A stretch of 14,402 nucleotides of DNA, taken from positions 1 through 14,402 of the forward strand of contig JAOPUQ010000499.1 of the NCBI GenBank assembly GCA_025963425.1. Reading direction: 5' to 3'. Positions 7,266 to 13,809 of this stretch are shown in pieces. The position numbers were made by a program, and so were the translations under genes. Position 1 is the first letter of the stretch. Each line of letters opens with the position of its first letter. This DNA is from Modestobacter sp. GTDB lineage: Bacteria; Actinomycetota; Actinomycetes; Mycobacteriales; Geodermatophilaceae. The notes under the pieces were generated by a model. It was not told the DNA's origin. It saw only the letters and a program-made list of their open reading frames with translations, and did no database searches.

Positions 7266-8245
7266 GCCGAGACTCCCGTCTTCGCGCCGGCCATCGTCGT
7301 AGCCGGCTGCTCGACCGGGGCGAGGCTCGAGGCCACGCCCATGCCGGTGATCCAGGCCGGCACCGGTTCGTACGCCGTCCAGGTCAGCGCGCCGCCCCAG
7401 GCCGCAGCAGCAGCCCCCCACGTCCGCACTTCCAGCGCGCCGGGACCGGCGACGGCCTCGACGTCCTCCCGGTCCAGCTCCCCCAGCACGGCAGGGTCGT
7501 GCCTGAGCCGGTCGAGCAGCGTCCGGTCCCACTCATCGTTGATCCGACCGGTCGACCGGCCCCGGGCGATCTCCTTGGCCCGCTCCTGGCGGGTCGGTTC
7601 CAGCTCGGCGACCCGCGGGCGGCCGTGGATGAGGAAGTCGCGCCACTCGGGGGTGATCGAGGGGTCCTCGGCGGAGATCGAAGCAGGCCAGTGGGACAAC
7701 CCACCGGAGCCGAGGACCAGCACACGTGCGGAGCTGGTGGCCGTCCCGATCGCGCGTCCGACGGCGGATCCGAACTCGAAGCACCGCCGGAAGCTGGGCA
7801 GCGGCGGGCAGCCGGAGTTGACGATGACCGGCACCATCGGGACGTCGAGCGCCGGGAACAGCTTCGAGTAGACCTGGGCGAGTCCGTGGTCGATGCCCAG
7901 GTCGAGCGATACGGCCGGGTCGAAGCCCTGCGCGGTGACACCGTCGAAGATCTCCCGGGCCAGCGGGGCGGCCAGCGGCAGCTCTCCGCTCGGCGTGCCG
8001 TAGTCGCCCACGCCGGTCACCCGCTCCACCCCGATGCAGAACGGCGGCATGCAGTCGTAGAACAGGTTGCGCGCGTGGTCGGGGCCGAACACGACGACGG
8101 CATCGGGTGCCAGCCTGGAGACGGCATCGCGGAGTTCGCCCACCACGGCGTCGAACTGCCCACCGGGCTCCTCCGGTGTCCGGGCGGGTGCGATGTTCCA
8201 GAACGGTGAGTGGGACAGGGCGATGCAGCCGACGACGATGGCCAT
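7262..8245 (-). CDS. Class III (LigB/MhpB-like) extradiol ring-cleavage dioxygenase
   Basis: The 327-residue protein closely follows E. coli MhpB (2,3-dihydroxyphenylpropionate 1,2-dioxygenase) in pattern and length. Matching segments include LSHSPFWN, VVFGPDHARNLFYDCMPPFCIGV, GDYGTPSGELP, IDHGLAQ, LGSGGLSHWP, DEWDRTLLDRL and WITGMG. Such enzymes use Fe(II) to meta-cleave a catechol next to its hydroxyls. His12 and His57 are expected metal ligands; His120 and His185 match the catalytic histidines of the family. The ATG at 8245 has a strong GGAAAGGA ribosome binding site. The gene is 26 bases after the cupin gene and overlaps the Mo large-subunit gene by 4, tying ring cleavage to ring hydroxylation. 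Substrate identity is inferred only: a 2,3-dihydroxyphenyl-alkyl acid or a hydroxylated heterocycle. Confidence 0.92.
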   Translation of the reverse strand: MAIVVGCIALSHSPFWNIAPARTPEEPGGQFDAVVGELRDAVSRLAPDAVVVFGPDHARNLFYDCMPPFCIGVERVTGVGDYGTPSGELPLAAPLAREIFDGVTAQGFDPAVSLDLGIDHGLAQVYSKLFPALDVPMVPVIVNSGCPPLPSFRRCFEFGSAVGRAIGTATSSARVLVLGSGGLSHWPASISAEDPSITPEWRDFLIHGRPRVAELEPTRQERAKEIARGRSTGRINDEWDRTLLDRLRHDPAVLGELDREDVEAVAGPGALEVRTWGAAAAAWGGALTWTAYEPVPAWITGMGVASSLAPVEQPATTMAGAKTGVSA

Positions 8246-8271
8246 CGTGGTCCTTTCCGGGCAGAGCTCCG

Positions 8272-8802
8272 TCAGGCGGCGGTGCCACCGATGAGAACGA
8301 AGGCGACGAGACACGGTTCGTTGGAGCGGTTGGACCAGAAGTGGTTCGTTCCGCGCTGGATCAGCACGTCGCCGGCCTTCATCTCCCGTTCGTCGGCGTC
8401 CATGACCGACCAGATGGAGCCGCGCAGCACGATCGCGTAGTCCAACGACGCCGTGCTGTGGAACATCCGGGCGCGGACGTCCCCGCCGTTATCCCAGCGG
8501 CTGTCCGGCGGGAACTCCACGACGCGGAAGACCGAGCCCTCCGCCGGCGGCGAGATGCTCACCGGGCCGCCCAGTCCGTCGTCGGCGGGCCCGGCGTTGT
8601 CGACCGGCACCTTCTCGTGCCGCCAGAAGTCGGTCATCGCGAAGGTCGGGGTGTCGGCGATGACCTGGACGTGCGGGCACTCGTCGTCGGACACGATGGT
8701 GGAGCGGCCGTACTCGTCCAGACCGGTGACGAGACGGCGGAACCGCTGCACGGACGGCGCGACCTCGATCGGCCGTTCGGAGAGCGGGATGTTCTCTGGC
8801 AT
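8272..8802 (-). CDS. Single-domain cupin protein
   Basis: The 176-residue protein has a C-terminal conserved cupin barrel (about residues 90-172). The first cupin motif is degenerate (MFHSTASLDYAIVLRGSI, His115), while the second fits well (MKAGDVLIQRGTNHFWSNRS, His154). Only two obvious histidine ligands remain, so metal binding is uncertain. Proteins with FHST.SLDY.IVL.G and GDV..QRGTNH.W.N.S recur in aromatic catabolic and SDR-containing clusters, but their reaction is generally not known. The ATG at 8802 has GCAGGAGT upstream. Gaps are 31 bases to the SDR gene upstream and 26 to the dioxygenase downstream, consistent with one transcript. It could be an isomerase/decarboxylase-like enzyme or a binding protein; no function is claimed. 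Confidence 0.88.
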   Translation of the reverse strand: MPENIPLSERPIEVAPSVQRFRRLVTGLDEYGRSTIVSDDECPHVQVIADTPTFAMTDFWRHEKVPVDNAGPADDGLGGPVSISPPAEGSVFRVVEFPPDSRWDNGGDVRARMFHSTASLDYAIVLRGSIWSVMDADEREMKAGDVLIQRGTNHFWSNRSNEPCLVAFVLIGGTAA

Positions 8803-8833
8803 GCTCGCGACTCCTGCGGGTGTGGCGGGCGGA

Positions 8834-9583
8834 CTAGGGCAGCAGGGACAGGCCGCCGTCGGCGACCACGACCTGACCGGTGACGTAGGTGGCGCGCATC
8901 AGGGCGACCACCAGCTCCGCGACCTCCTCGGGCTGGCCGGTCCTGCGCAGGGGCGCCTTCTCGGCGATCTGGTTCCGGAACTCGTCCCAGTCCTGCGTCC
9001 ACCGGGTTTCGATGAAGCCGGGAGCCACCGCGTTGACCCGGATCTCCGGGCCGAGGGCTCCGCCGAGCAGTTTGCACATGTGGTGGACGGCGGCCTTGCT
9101 GACCGCGTAGGGGATGCTGCTGCCGCCGACGTCGACTCCGGCCAGGGCACCGATCACCACGAAGTTGCCGCTCCCGCTCGCGCGCAGCAGCTTCTCGGCG
9201 GCCTGGACGAAGTGCCACGGACCGAGCACGTTGAGTCGGAGGATGCCGTCCCAGACGTCATCGGTCACGGCGTGGATGTCCGGATGTGGGATGCGCGCCG
9301 TCCGGCCGGCGGCGTAGACGACCGCATCCAGGCGGCCGTGTTCGGCCTCGACGCTGGCGACCACGTCGGCTGGCGCCCCGGGATGATCGAGATCGGCCTG
9401 GATGAACCGGCCCCCGTCGAGTTCGGCTGCCAGAGCGGCGCCCTCGTCCACGGTCTTCGAGCTGACGACGACTACGCGGTACCCCTCCCGGTCGAGCCTG
9501 CGGGAGACCGACGCCCCGATCCCGGTCGAACCGCCGGCCACGATCGCCACGGGCCGGCCCTGAGGCCGTGCTGTTGAGCCCAT
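8834..9583 (-). CDS. SDR-family oxidoreductase lacking the usual catalytic serine
   Basis: The 249-residue classical short-chain dehydrogenase/reductase has an NAD(P)-binding Rossmann fold. Seen motifs: AGGSTGIG (residues 16-23, nucleotide binding), YAAGR (NNAG-like, 90-94), LNVLG with Asn118, the active-site YAVSK with Tyr159 and Lys163, and a C-terminal PGFIETR and VTGQVVVADGG. The position 13 residues before Tyr159, normally the catalytic serine of the ISS motif, is Ala146 (IGALAG). Ser155 and Ser156 lie nearer the Tyr and might substitute, or the activity may be changed. The ATG at 9583 follows AAGGAGT. It is the first gene of the catabolic transcript, about 70 bases after the predicted start point. 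A diol or alcohol dehydrogenase role is likely by context, but the direction and substrate are unknown. Confidence 0.93.
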   Translation of the reverse strand: MGSTARPQGRPVAIVAGGSTGIGASVSRRLDREGYRVVVVSSKTVDEGAALAAELDGGRFIQADLDHPGAPADVVASVEAEHGRLDAVVYAAGRTARIPHPDIHAVTDDVWDGILRLNVLGPWHFVQAAEKLLRASGSGNFVVIGALAGVDVGGSSIPYAVSKAAVHHMCKLLGGALGPEIRVNAVAPGFIETRWTQDWDEFRNQIAEKAPLRRTGQPEEVAELVVALMRATYVTGQVVVADGGLSLLP

Positions 9584-9658
9584 GCGGCAATGACTCCTTC
9601 ACGAGAAACGGCTGCCAGGGCTGGTGCACCACCACTGGGCGGCCTGGCGAGTGCGGTG

Positions 9659-9687
9659 ATCATGAGCGCCGGCACAGGTGCTGACAA
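9659..9687 (-). promoter_or_regulatory. Candidate promoter of the catabolic operon
   Basis: On the minus strand TTGTCA (9682-9687, 5 of 6 matches to TTGACA) is followed by a 17-base spacer and CATGAT (9659-9664, 4 of 6 to TATAAT). Transcription would begin near 9652, giving a leader of about 70 bases before the SDR start. The -35 is itself part of a repeated GACAAG element that occurs twice more upstream as a palindrome. Confidence 0.5.
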
Positions 9688-9733
9688 GGTCGGCGTTCCA
9701 CTCGACGGACACCCCCGCGACAAGGTCTTGTCG
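9682..9733. promoter_or_regulatory. Three-copy GACAAG operator: palindrome plus direct repeat
   Basis: CGACAAGGTCTTGTCG at 9718-9733 is a perfect inverted repeat (7-bp arms, 2-base centre). A third copy, TGACAAGGTC at 9682-9691, is a direct repeat of the left half 36 bases away and overlaps the -35 of the catabolic promoter. IclR-type activators PcaU and PobR are known to bind a palindrome plus a direct repeat of the same element. By analogy this is probably the binding site of the divergent IclR regulator. Confidence 0.55.
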
Positions 9734-9735
9734 TA

Positions 9736-9748
9736 ATGTGGATCACAT
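9736..9748. promoter_or_regulatory. 13-bp perfect inverted repeat in the divergent control region
   Basis: ATGTG-GAT-CACAT is symmetric, with 5-bp arms. It sits 2 bases from the GACAAG palindrome, on the IclR side. It might bind the same or a second regulator, for example a CRP/GlxR-like protein (TGTG...CACA halves); this is only a suggestion. Confidence 0.3.
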
Positions 9749-9753
9749 GATGT

Positions 9754-9773
9754 CCTACTAGCGTGCTAGGAGG
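9754..9773. promoter_or_regulatory. 20-bp near-palindrome overlapping the IclR Shine-Dalgarno
   Basis: The arms CCTACTAGC (9754-9762) and GCTAGGAGG (9765-9773) match at 8 of 9 positions around a GT centre. The right arm contains the AGGAGG that should serve the IclR gene. Protein binding or RNA folding here would hide the ribosome binding site, giving a simple means of autoregulation. Confidence 0.35.
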
Positions 9774-9789
9774 CCAGGTACCGGCGAAT

Positions 9790-10560
9790 GTGCGTGCTGA
9801 TGTGCTTCAGCAGGAACAGGGGCCCTCCGTCGCCCGCCGGCTGGTGCATGTGCTGACCGCTTTCCGCCCCGACGACCCACCCCTGACCCAGGCCGAGATC
9901 GCCAGGCGGACAGCCATCCCGCGTCCGACCGTGCACCGGCTCGTCCAGGAGCTCCTGCATGCCGGCCTGCTGGAGAAGGACGGCGCGAGACTTCGGCTGG
10001 GCATGCAGCTGTTCGAGCTGGGGTCGATGGCCCACCGCCAGCGATCGTTGAGGGAACTGGCGATGCCCGTCCTCAGCGACCTGCGCCTGAGCACTCGCCT
10101 GACCGTCCATCTGGCGGTGCTGGACGGAGCGGACGTGGTCTACCTGGAGAAGCTCTCCGGACGGGACGGTCCCCCGCTGCGCTCCCGTGTCGGCGGGCGG
10201 ATGCCGGCCCACTGCACCGGCGTCGGCAAGGCCCTGCTGGCCGCCTCGCCCGCGCTGGTGGTGCGCCAGGCACTCGCCCGCGGGCTCAGTCGCCGCACCA
10301 CCCGGACGACCATCGCGCCGGGTGTCCTGCTCCAGCAGTTGAGCACGGCACAGCGGGACCACGTCGCCTTCGACCACGGGGAATCGCACACCGACGTGGT
10401 CTGCGTGGCGTCATCCGCGCTGAATGACGACGGCACCCCCCTGGCTGCCGTCTCGGTCAGCGGTTGGGGTCCGCGTGTCGATCTGCACCGGGTCGCTCCG
10501 ATGGTCCGCACGGCCGCCGCCGAGATCGCTCGGCACGCCAGCGCCCGCGCCGCGGGGTGA
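9790..10560 (+). CDS. IclR-family transcriptional regulator
   Basis: The 256-residue protein (from GTG 9790) has an N-terminal winged helix (about residues 13-72; LTQAEIARRTAIPRPTVHRLVQELLHAGLLEKDG) and a C-terminal IclR effector domain (about 78-250) with the family's LRSRVGGRMPAHCTGVGKALLA and late VSVSG segments. IclR proteins bind a small aromatic or acid ligand and repress or activate neighbouring catabolic genes. It is divergent from the SDR-led operon, with 206 bases between the two starts holding three inverted repeats, so it is the likely pathway regulator. Start choice is uncertain. The frame is open from GTG 9763, but that codon lies inside the palindrome and before AGGAGG (9768-9773); GTG 9790 follows it, though with a long 16-base spacing. 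GTG 9802 is another option. Confidence 0.92.
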   Translation: MRADVLQQEQGPSVARRLVHVLTAFRPDDPPLTQAEIARRTAIPRPTVHRLVQELLHAGLLEKDGARLRLGMQLFELGSMAHRQRSLRELAMPVLSDLRLSTRLTVHLAVLDGADVVYLEKLSGRDGPPLRSRVGGRMPAHCTGVGKALLAASPALVVRQALARGLSRRTTRTTIAPGVLLQQLSTAQRDHVAFDHGESHTDVVCVASSALNDDGTPLAAVSVSGWGPRVDLHRVAPMVRTAAAEIARHASARAAG

Positions 10561-10578
10561 CCCCGCATCGAGTCGCGC

Positions 10579-10600
10579 GCCCCGGCCGACAGCCCGGGGC
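10579..10600 (+). terminator. Hairpin terminator after the IclR gene
   Basis: The arms GCCCCGG (10579-10585) and CCGGGGC (10594-10600) pair perfectly over 7 bp with an 8-base loop, 18 bases after the stop. There is no T-run. Confidence 0.6.
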
Positions 10601-10605
10601 ACCCC

Positions 10606-10628
10606 GCGGAGGCTCCGCCGGCCTCCGC
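10606..10628. terminator. Second hairpin in the convergent intergenic region
   Basis: GCGGAGG (10606-10612) and CCTCCGC (10622-10628) form a 7-bp perfect stem with a 9-base loop, 5 bases after the first hairpin. It could act on either strand between the convergent genes. The remaining 172 bases up to 10800 hold nothing recognisable. Confidence 0.4.
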
Positions 10629-10800
10629 TGAGCCGGCGCCGCCCCGTCGCAGGCCCGATGGACGCCGCCGCGGTGGCGCGTGCCGGCGGGAGCGACGTGG
10701 TGGGTATCCGAGGACGCGGGGTCCTGGCCGCCCCGGCGGCCGGTTGACGCTTGCCGACGCCGAGTGCCCCCGGCGCCCGTCCTGCGAGACACTCCGCGCG

Positions 10801-11367
10801 TCACGCCGTTCGCGCGGTCAGTGCCCTCAGCAACTCGGCCCGGTGCAGGTCGGCCACGGGTGCGAGCAGGTCCGGGTGCCGCAGCAGCGCCGCCGCAGCA
10901 AGGTCACGTGCCGACGGGCTCACCAGCGGACCGTCGAGCGGCTCCCCCGCCGCGGCCGCTGCCGCGACCGCGAGGGCTAGGTCACCGAGCAGCACCGCCG
11001 CCCAGCTGACCACGACCTCGTCCACCCAGGTCCGCCACGGCGCGGCCTCGACAGGGTGAGCGGTGAGATCCGCTCCGGTCAACCAGTCCAACCGCTCGCT
11101 GCCGCCCGGGCCGCACAGCTCCACGAGCGCGTCGTCCTCATCGGTCGGGTAGCGCAGTCGCGCGCCGATCGCCACCGCCTCGCGTGCCTGCCACTGCGCG
11201 CTCACTGCGGCGAAGGGGTCGGCGGGAGCTGGGAACGCGGTCAGCAGCCACTGCGCGCTCGCCGCCACGACGCCGTCACGGTGCTCATTCAAGACATCAC
11301 CGATTGTGAGCGAATGAAAACCGGATGTCACGAAGGACTTCGTCACACCCAGAGACATGAGCAGCAT
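10801..11367 (-). CDS. Hypothetical protein, start uncertain
   Basis: I do not recognise this gene. The frame codes for an alanine/leucine-rich, mostly soluble-looking helical protein with acidic patches (YPTDEDDALVELCGPGGSERLDWL) and the segment PWRTWVDEVVVSWAAVLLGDLALAVAAAAAAG, which could be one hydrophobic helix. It ends with DLLAPVADLHRAELLRALTARTA. Third codon positions are almost all G/C up to about 11265 but much less so beyond, so the real start may be GTG 11268 or TTG 11292 rather than ATG 11367 or ATG 11463. None of these has a clear ribosome binding site. A 22-bp near-palindrome at 11326-11347 also suggests that this zone is control DNA. The gene converges on the IclR gene and has no evident link to the catabolic cluster. 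Confidence 0.6.
   Translation of the reverse strand: MLLMSLGVTKSFVTSGFHSLTIGDVLNEHRDGVVAASAQWLLTAFPAPADPFAAVSAQWQAREAVAIGARLRYPTDEDDALVELCGPGGSERLDWLTGADLTAHPVEAAPWRTWVDEVVVSWAAVLLGDLALAVAAAAAAGEPLDGPLVSPSARDLAAAALLRHPDLLAPVADLHRAELLRALTARTA
11326..11347. promoter_or_regulatory. 22-bp near-perfect palindrome, candidate operator
   Basis: The arms TGTCACGAAG (11326-11335) and CTTCGTCACA (11338-11347) around a GA centre match at 9 of 10 positions. The site lies at or just upstream of the probable start of the minus-strand hypothetical gene, in a locally AT-richer stretch. It has the size and symmetry of a dimeric repressor site. Confidence 0.4.
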
Positions 11368-11463
11368 CGTCGTCGCATCGTGCGCTGCAGCGGCAAACGT
11401 CGGGCCCGAGTGCACGTCGCGGTGCAGGCTCAGCGCAGCATCAGGCGTGTGCGCAGGCAGCAT

Positions 11464-11925
11464 GTCGCACCGCGGAGACCACCGATGCGGTTCCGTCGCG
11501 CATCGACATGCGCTGGGTGAGTGCCGACCGCCGGGACGCCGCCACAGATCCCGGCATACCGCCACCGCACCGGCTGCTCCCTCCTTGCCTGCCGCCGCGC
11601 CGGCCGACCATGGCTCAACGAGCCGCCAAGCGACTACCCGGCCGACTCGACGGGCCGGTGGCCGTCGCAGACGACGTCGCGACGTTCCCGGCGGCTGCGC
11701 CACGGCCCGGGAGCGTTCGGCGGCTCTGGTATCGCCCCGGTCGATACCTCTGACGCCGACGGCTTCTCCGTGGCCCGCCGTGGATGGCCGCTGGTCTGCA
11801 CGTGGTTCGAGTCGCCGCCAGCCGAGCGGTCATCCCTCAGAGGGAGAGAGATCAAGTCTGCCGCCGTAAGGCCGACTTCTGAGACAGGAGAACTCCCGGT
11901 GTTCTGGTGATGGAAGGCGGCCTCG
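11464..11925. other. Intergenic region before the diguanylate cyclase gene
   Basis: No gene is supported here. Structured elements are a perfect hairpin GGTATCG-N7-CGATACC (11728-11748), a 13-bp palindrome TCCCTCAGAGGGA (11833-11845), and a hairpin with arms AAGTC/GACTT plus inner GCC/GGC (11854-11878) about 47 bases before the start codon. No c-di-GMP riboswitch core could be recognised, although the downstream gene makes that signal. Confidence 0.4.
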
Positions 11926-13467
11926 ATGCAGGACCGGCTCGCTAGCCTGCCTCGGACAGCGATCGCCGTGGCCTCGGCCGTTCTGGCGTGCTTCCTGCTG
12001 GCCATCGACCTGTTGCCCGGCTCAGCCGCCACGGTCGTGTCCAATCTGGTGCAGTTCCTCGCCGCCGGCGCCGCGGCCGTTACCACCGCTTCCCATGCGC
12101 GACGCTGCGCGCCCGGGCGACTGCGAGCCACCTGGCTGCTCCTGGCCTGCAGCTGCGCCGCGTGGTGTGCCGGTCAGGGCTACTGGGCCTGGCTCTCCGC
12201 CCGTGGCGCTGCACCTTTTCCGTCGTTGGCCGACGCCGGCTTCCTGGGCTTCGCCGTCCTCGCCATGCTCGCACTGCTCCTGCACCCCGCCGACGGCGGT
12301 CGAACGAGCCTGTGGCAGCGGGCCTTCGACGCCGTCATGACCTCCGCAGCGGTCGGCCTGGTGAGCTGGGAGACCACGTTCGGCGCGGTCGTCGCCGCCG
12401 ACGACGGGCATGACCTGCTCGCCCGGGGACTCCTGTTGGCCTACCCGGTCGCCGACGTGGCGATGGTCGTCCTCGTCGTGCTGCTGATGGCGCGCACGCG
12501 CGGCGACCGTACGGCGCTGAACCTGGTCGGCCTCGGCGTTCTCGTCCAGGGCATCGCCGACAGCACCTTCATCTATCTATCGGCGACCAGCAGCTACGAC
12601 GGCGGACCGGTCGACGTGGGCTGGGTCCTCGCCTTCCTGCTGATCGCCGTCGCCGGGAGCTGTCCGGTGGGCGCACCCCACCCCGCCAGCCGGCCGCCGG
12701 GCACCGCGCCGCGCCGCGTGTCGGTTTCCTTGCTCCCCTACATGCCCGTCGTCGCTGCCCTCGCCGTGGTGATCGGCGCGACGTTCACCGGCCATCCGCT
12801 GACCCCAGGCGAGGTCGTGGTGGTCGCCGTCGTCGTCGGGATGCTGCTGGCCCGCCAGTACGCCGCCGTGCGGGAGAACAGTCGGCTGGCCGCCGACCTG
12901 GCTGCCCGCGAGGCCGAGCTGCACCACCTGGCCTTCCACGACTCCCTCACCGGGCTGGCCAACCGTGCGCTGTTCCGCGACCGGCTCCGGCACGCCCTGC
13001 AGCTGCACGCCCGCGACCTGCGTCCGGTGGCAGTCGTCTTCCTGGACCTGGACGACTTCAAGGTCGTCAACGACACCCTCGGCCACGGCGTCGGTGACGA
13101 ACTGCTGTGCCGCGTGGGCGAGCGGATCACCGGTGCGCTGCGCAGCGGCGACACCATCGCGCGCCTCGGTGGTGACGAGTTCGCCGTCCTGCTCGAGGAC
13201 AACGGCGACGCCCTGGCCACCGGCGCCCGGATCGCCGACGCGCTGCAGGCGCCGTTCCTCCTCGCCGGCCGGAGCCTCGACGTGCGGGCGAGCATCGGCG
13301 TGTGTGCGGTGGAGCCCGGTGACCCGTCGGTCGGCGTCGACACCTTGCTGGCTCGCTCCGACGCGGCCATGTACCGAGCCAAGCGCGGCGGCAAAGCGCG
13401 TGTGCTCAGCTACGACGCCGACGCAGCCGGACCTTCCCCGTCGCTGGCTGCACTTCCCGCCGACTGA
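11926..13467 (+). CDS. Membrane-bound GGDEF diguanylate cyclase
   Basis: The 513-residue protein would make the second messenger c-di-GMP from two GTP. The N-terminal 312 residues hold eight to ten hydrophobic segments (for example about 12-32, 36-56, 67-90, 104-120, 166-189, 229-246, 269-290 and 294-312), forming a membrane sensor module without a recognised name. A short coiled linker (about 313-334) leads to a complete GGDEF domain (about 335-500): FHDSLTGLANRALF, DLDDFKVVNDTLGHGVGDELL, the signature GGDEF at 415-419, and the inhibitory I-site RSGD (406-409) five residues before it. There is no EAL or PAS domain. The ATG at 11926 has GGAAGG 8 bases upstream. The gene stands alone, and the cyclase should be active and subject to product inhibition. 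Confidence 0.93.
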   Translation: MQDRLASLPRTAIAVASAVLACFLLAIDLLPGSAATVVSNLVQFLAAGAAAVTTASHARRCAPGRLRATWLLLACSCAAWCAGQGYWAWLSARGAAPFPSLADAGFLGFAVLAMLALLLHPADGGRTSLWQRAFDAVMTSAAVGLVSWETTFGAVVAADDGHDLLARGLLLAYPVADVAMVVLVVLLMARTRGDRTALNLVGLGVLVQGIADSTFIYLSATSSYDGGPVDVGWVLAFLLIAVAGSCPVGAPHPASRPPGTAPRRVSVSLLPYMPVVAALAVVIGATFTGHPLTPGEVVVVAVVVGMLLARQYAAVRENSRLAADLAAREAELHHLAFHDSLTGLANRALFRDRLRHALQLHARDLRPVAVVFLDLDDFKVVNDTLGHGVGDELLCRVGERITGALRSGDTIARLGGDEFAVLLEDNGDALATGARIADALQAPFLLAGRSLDVRASIGVCAVEPGDPSVGVDTLLARSDAAMYRAKRGGKARVLSYDADAAGPSPSLAALPAD

Positions 13468-13475
13468 CCGCACAC

Positions 13476-13499
13476 GGGCACGTTTGGGTTCGCGTGCTC
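13476..13499 (+). terminator. Hairpin after the diguanylate cyclase gene
   Basis: GCACG (13478-13482) pairs with CGTGC (13493-13497), extended by a G-T and a G-C pair, with a 10-base loop. It begins 9 bases after the stop. Confidence 0.4.
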
Positions 13500-13809
13500 C
13501 CCTGAACCTTTCCTCGCTTCTCGACCACGCAGTCACCCGTGCTGCGGAGGAACGCGTTGGGCTACGTGCCCGCTTCCCCTCGGACACTCGTGCGATGTCT
13601 CGGCACATCGCTCACGTTCGGGCCTGTGGTTGGTGGTCACGGCTGGCATCGAGCTGCAGGCCGCGCAAGGTCCCGGTTGACCACCACGGTCGCCGGCATC
13701 CGGGGCCGCAGGCGGCCTGGCGACGGTGTCATGACAGCCGCTGTTGCATGGCCGACGAGCGGGAGCGAGCAGCGCGACTGGGGCGTGGGCCGGTACGTCA
13801 GTTCGGTGA
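13500..13809. other. Non-coding stretch upstream of the TetR remnant
   Basis: All frames were read for a TetR helix-turn-helix and none was found. The frame leading into the remnant has stops at 13732 and 13807. The only symmetric element noticed is the perfect 10-bp palindrome TGTCATGACA (13727-13736). Confidence 0.4.

Noticed and set aside
11800..11825. TGGTTCGAGTC, resembling a tRNA T loop
   Set aside because: The flanking bases do not form a 5-bp stem and no acceptor stem is present.
11357..11910. Plus-strand frames upstream of the diguanylate cyclase
   Set aside because: They are Arg/Pro/Ala/Ser-rich without motifs, lack ribosome binding sites and overlap each other in different frames.
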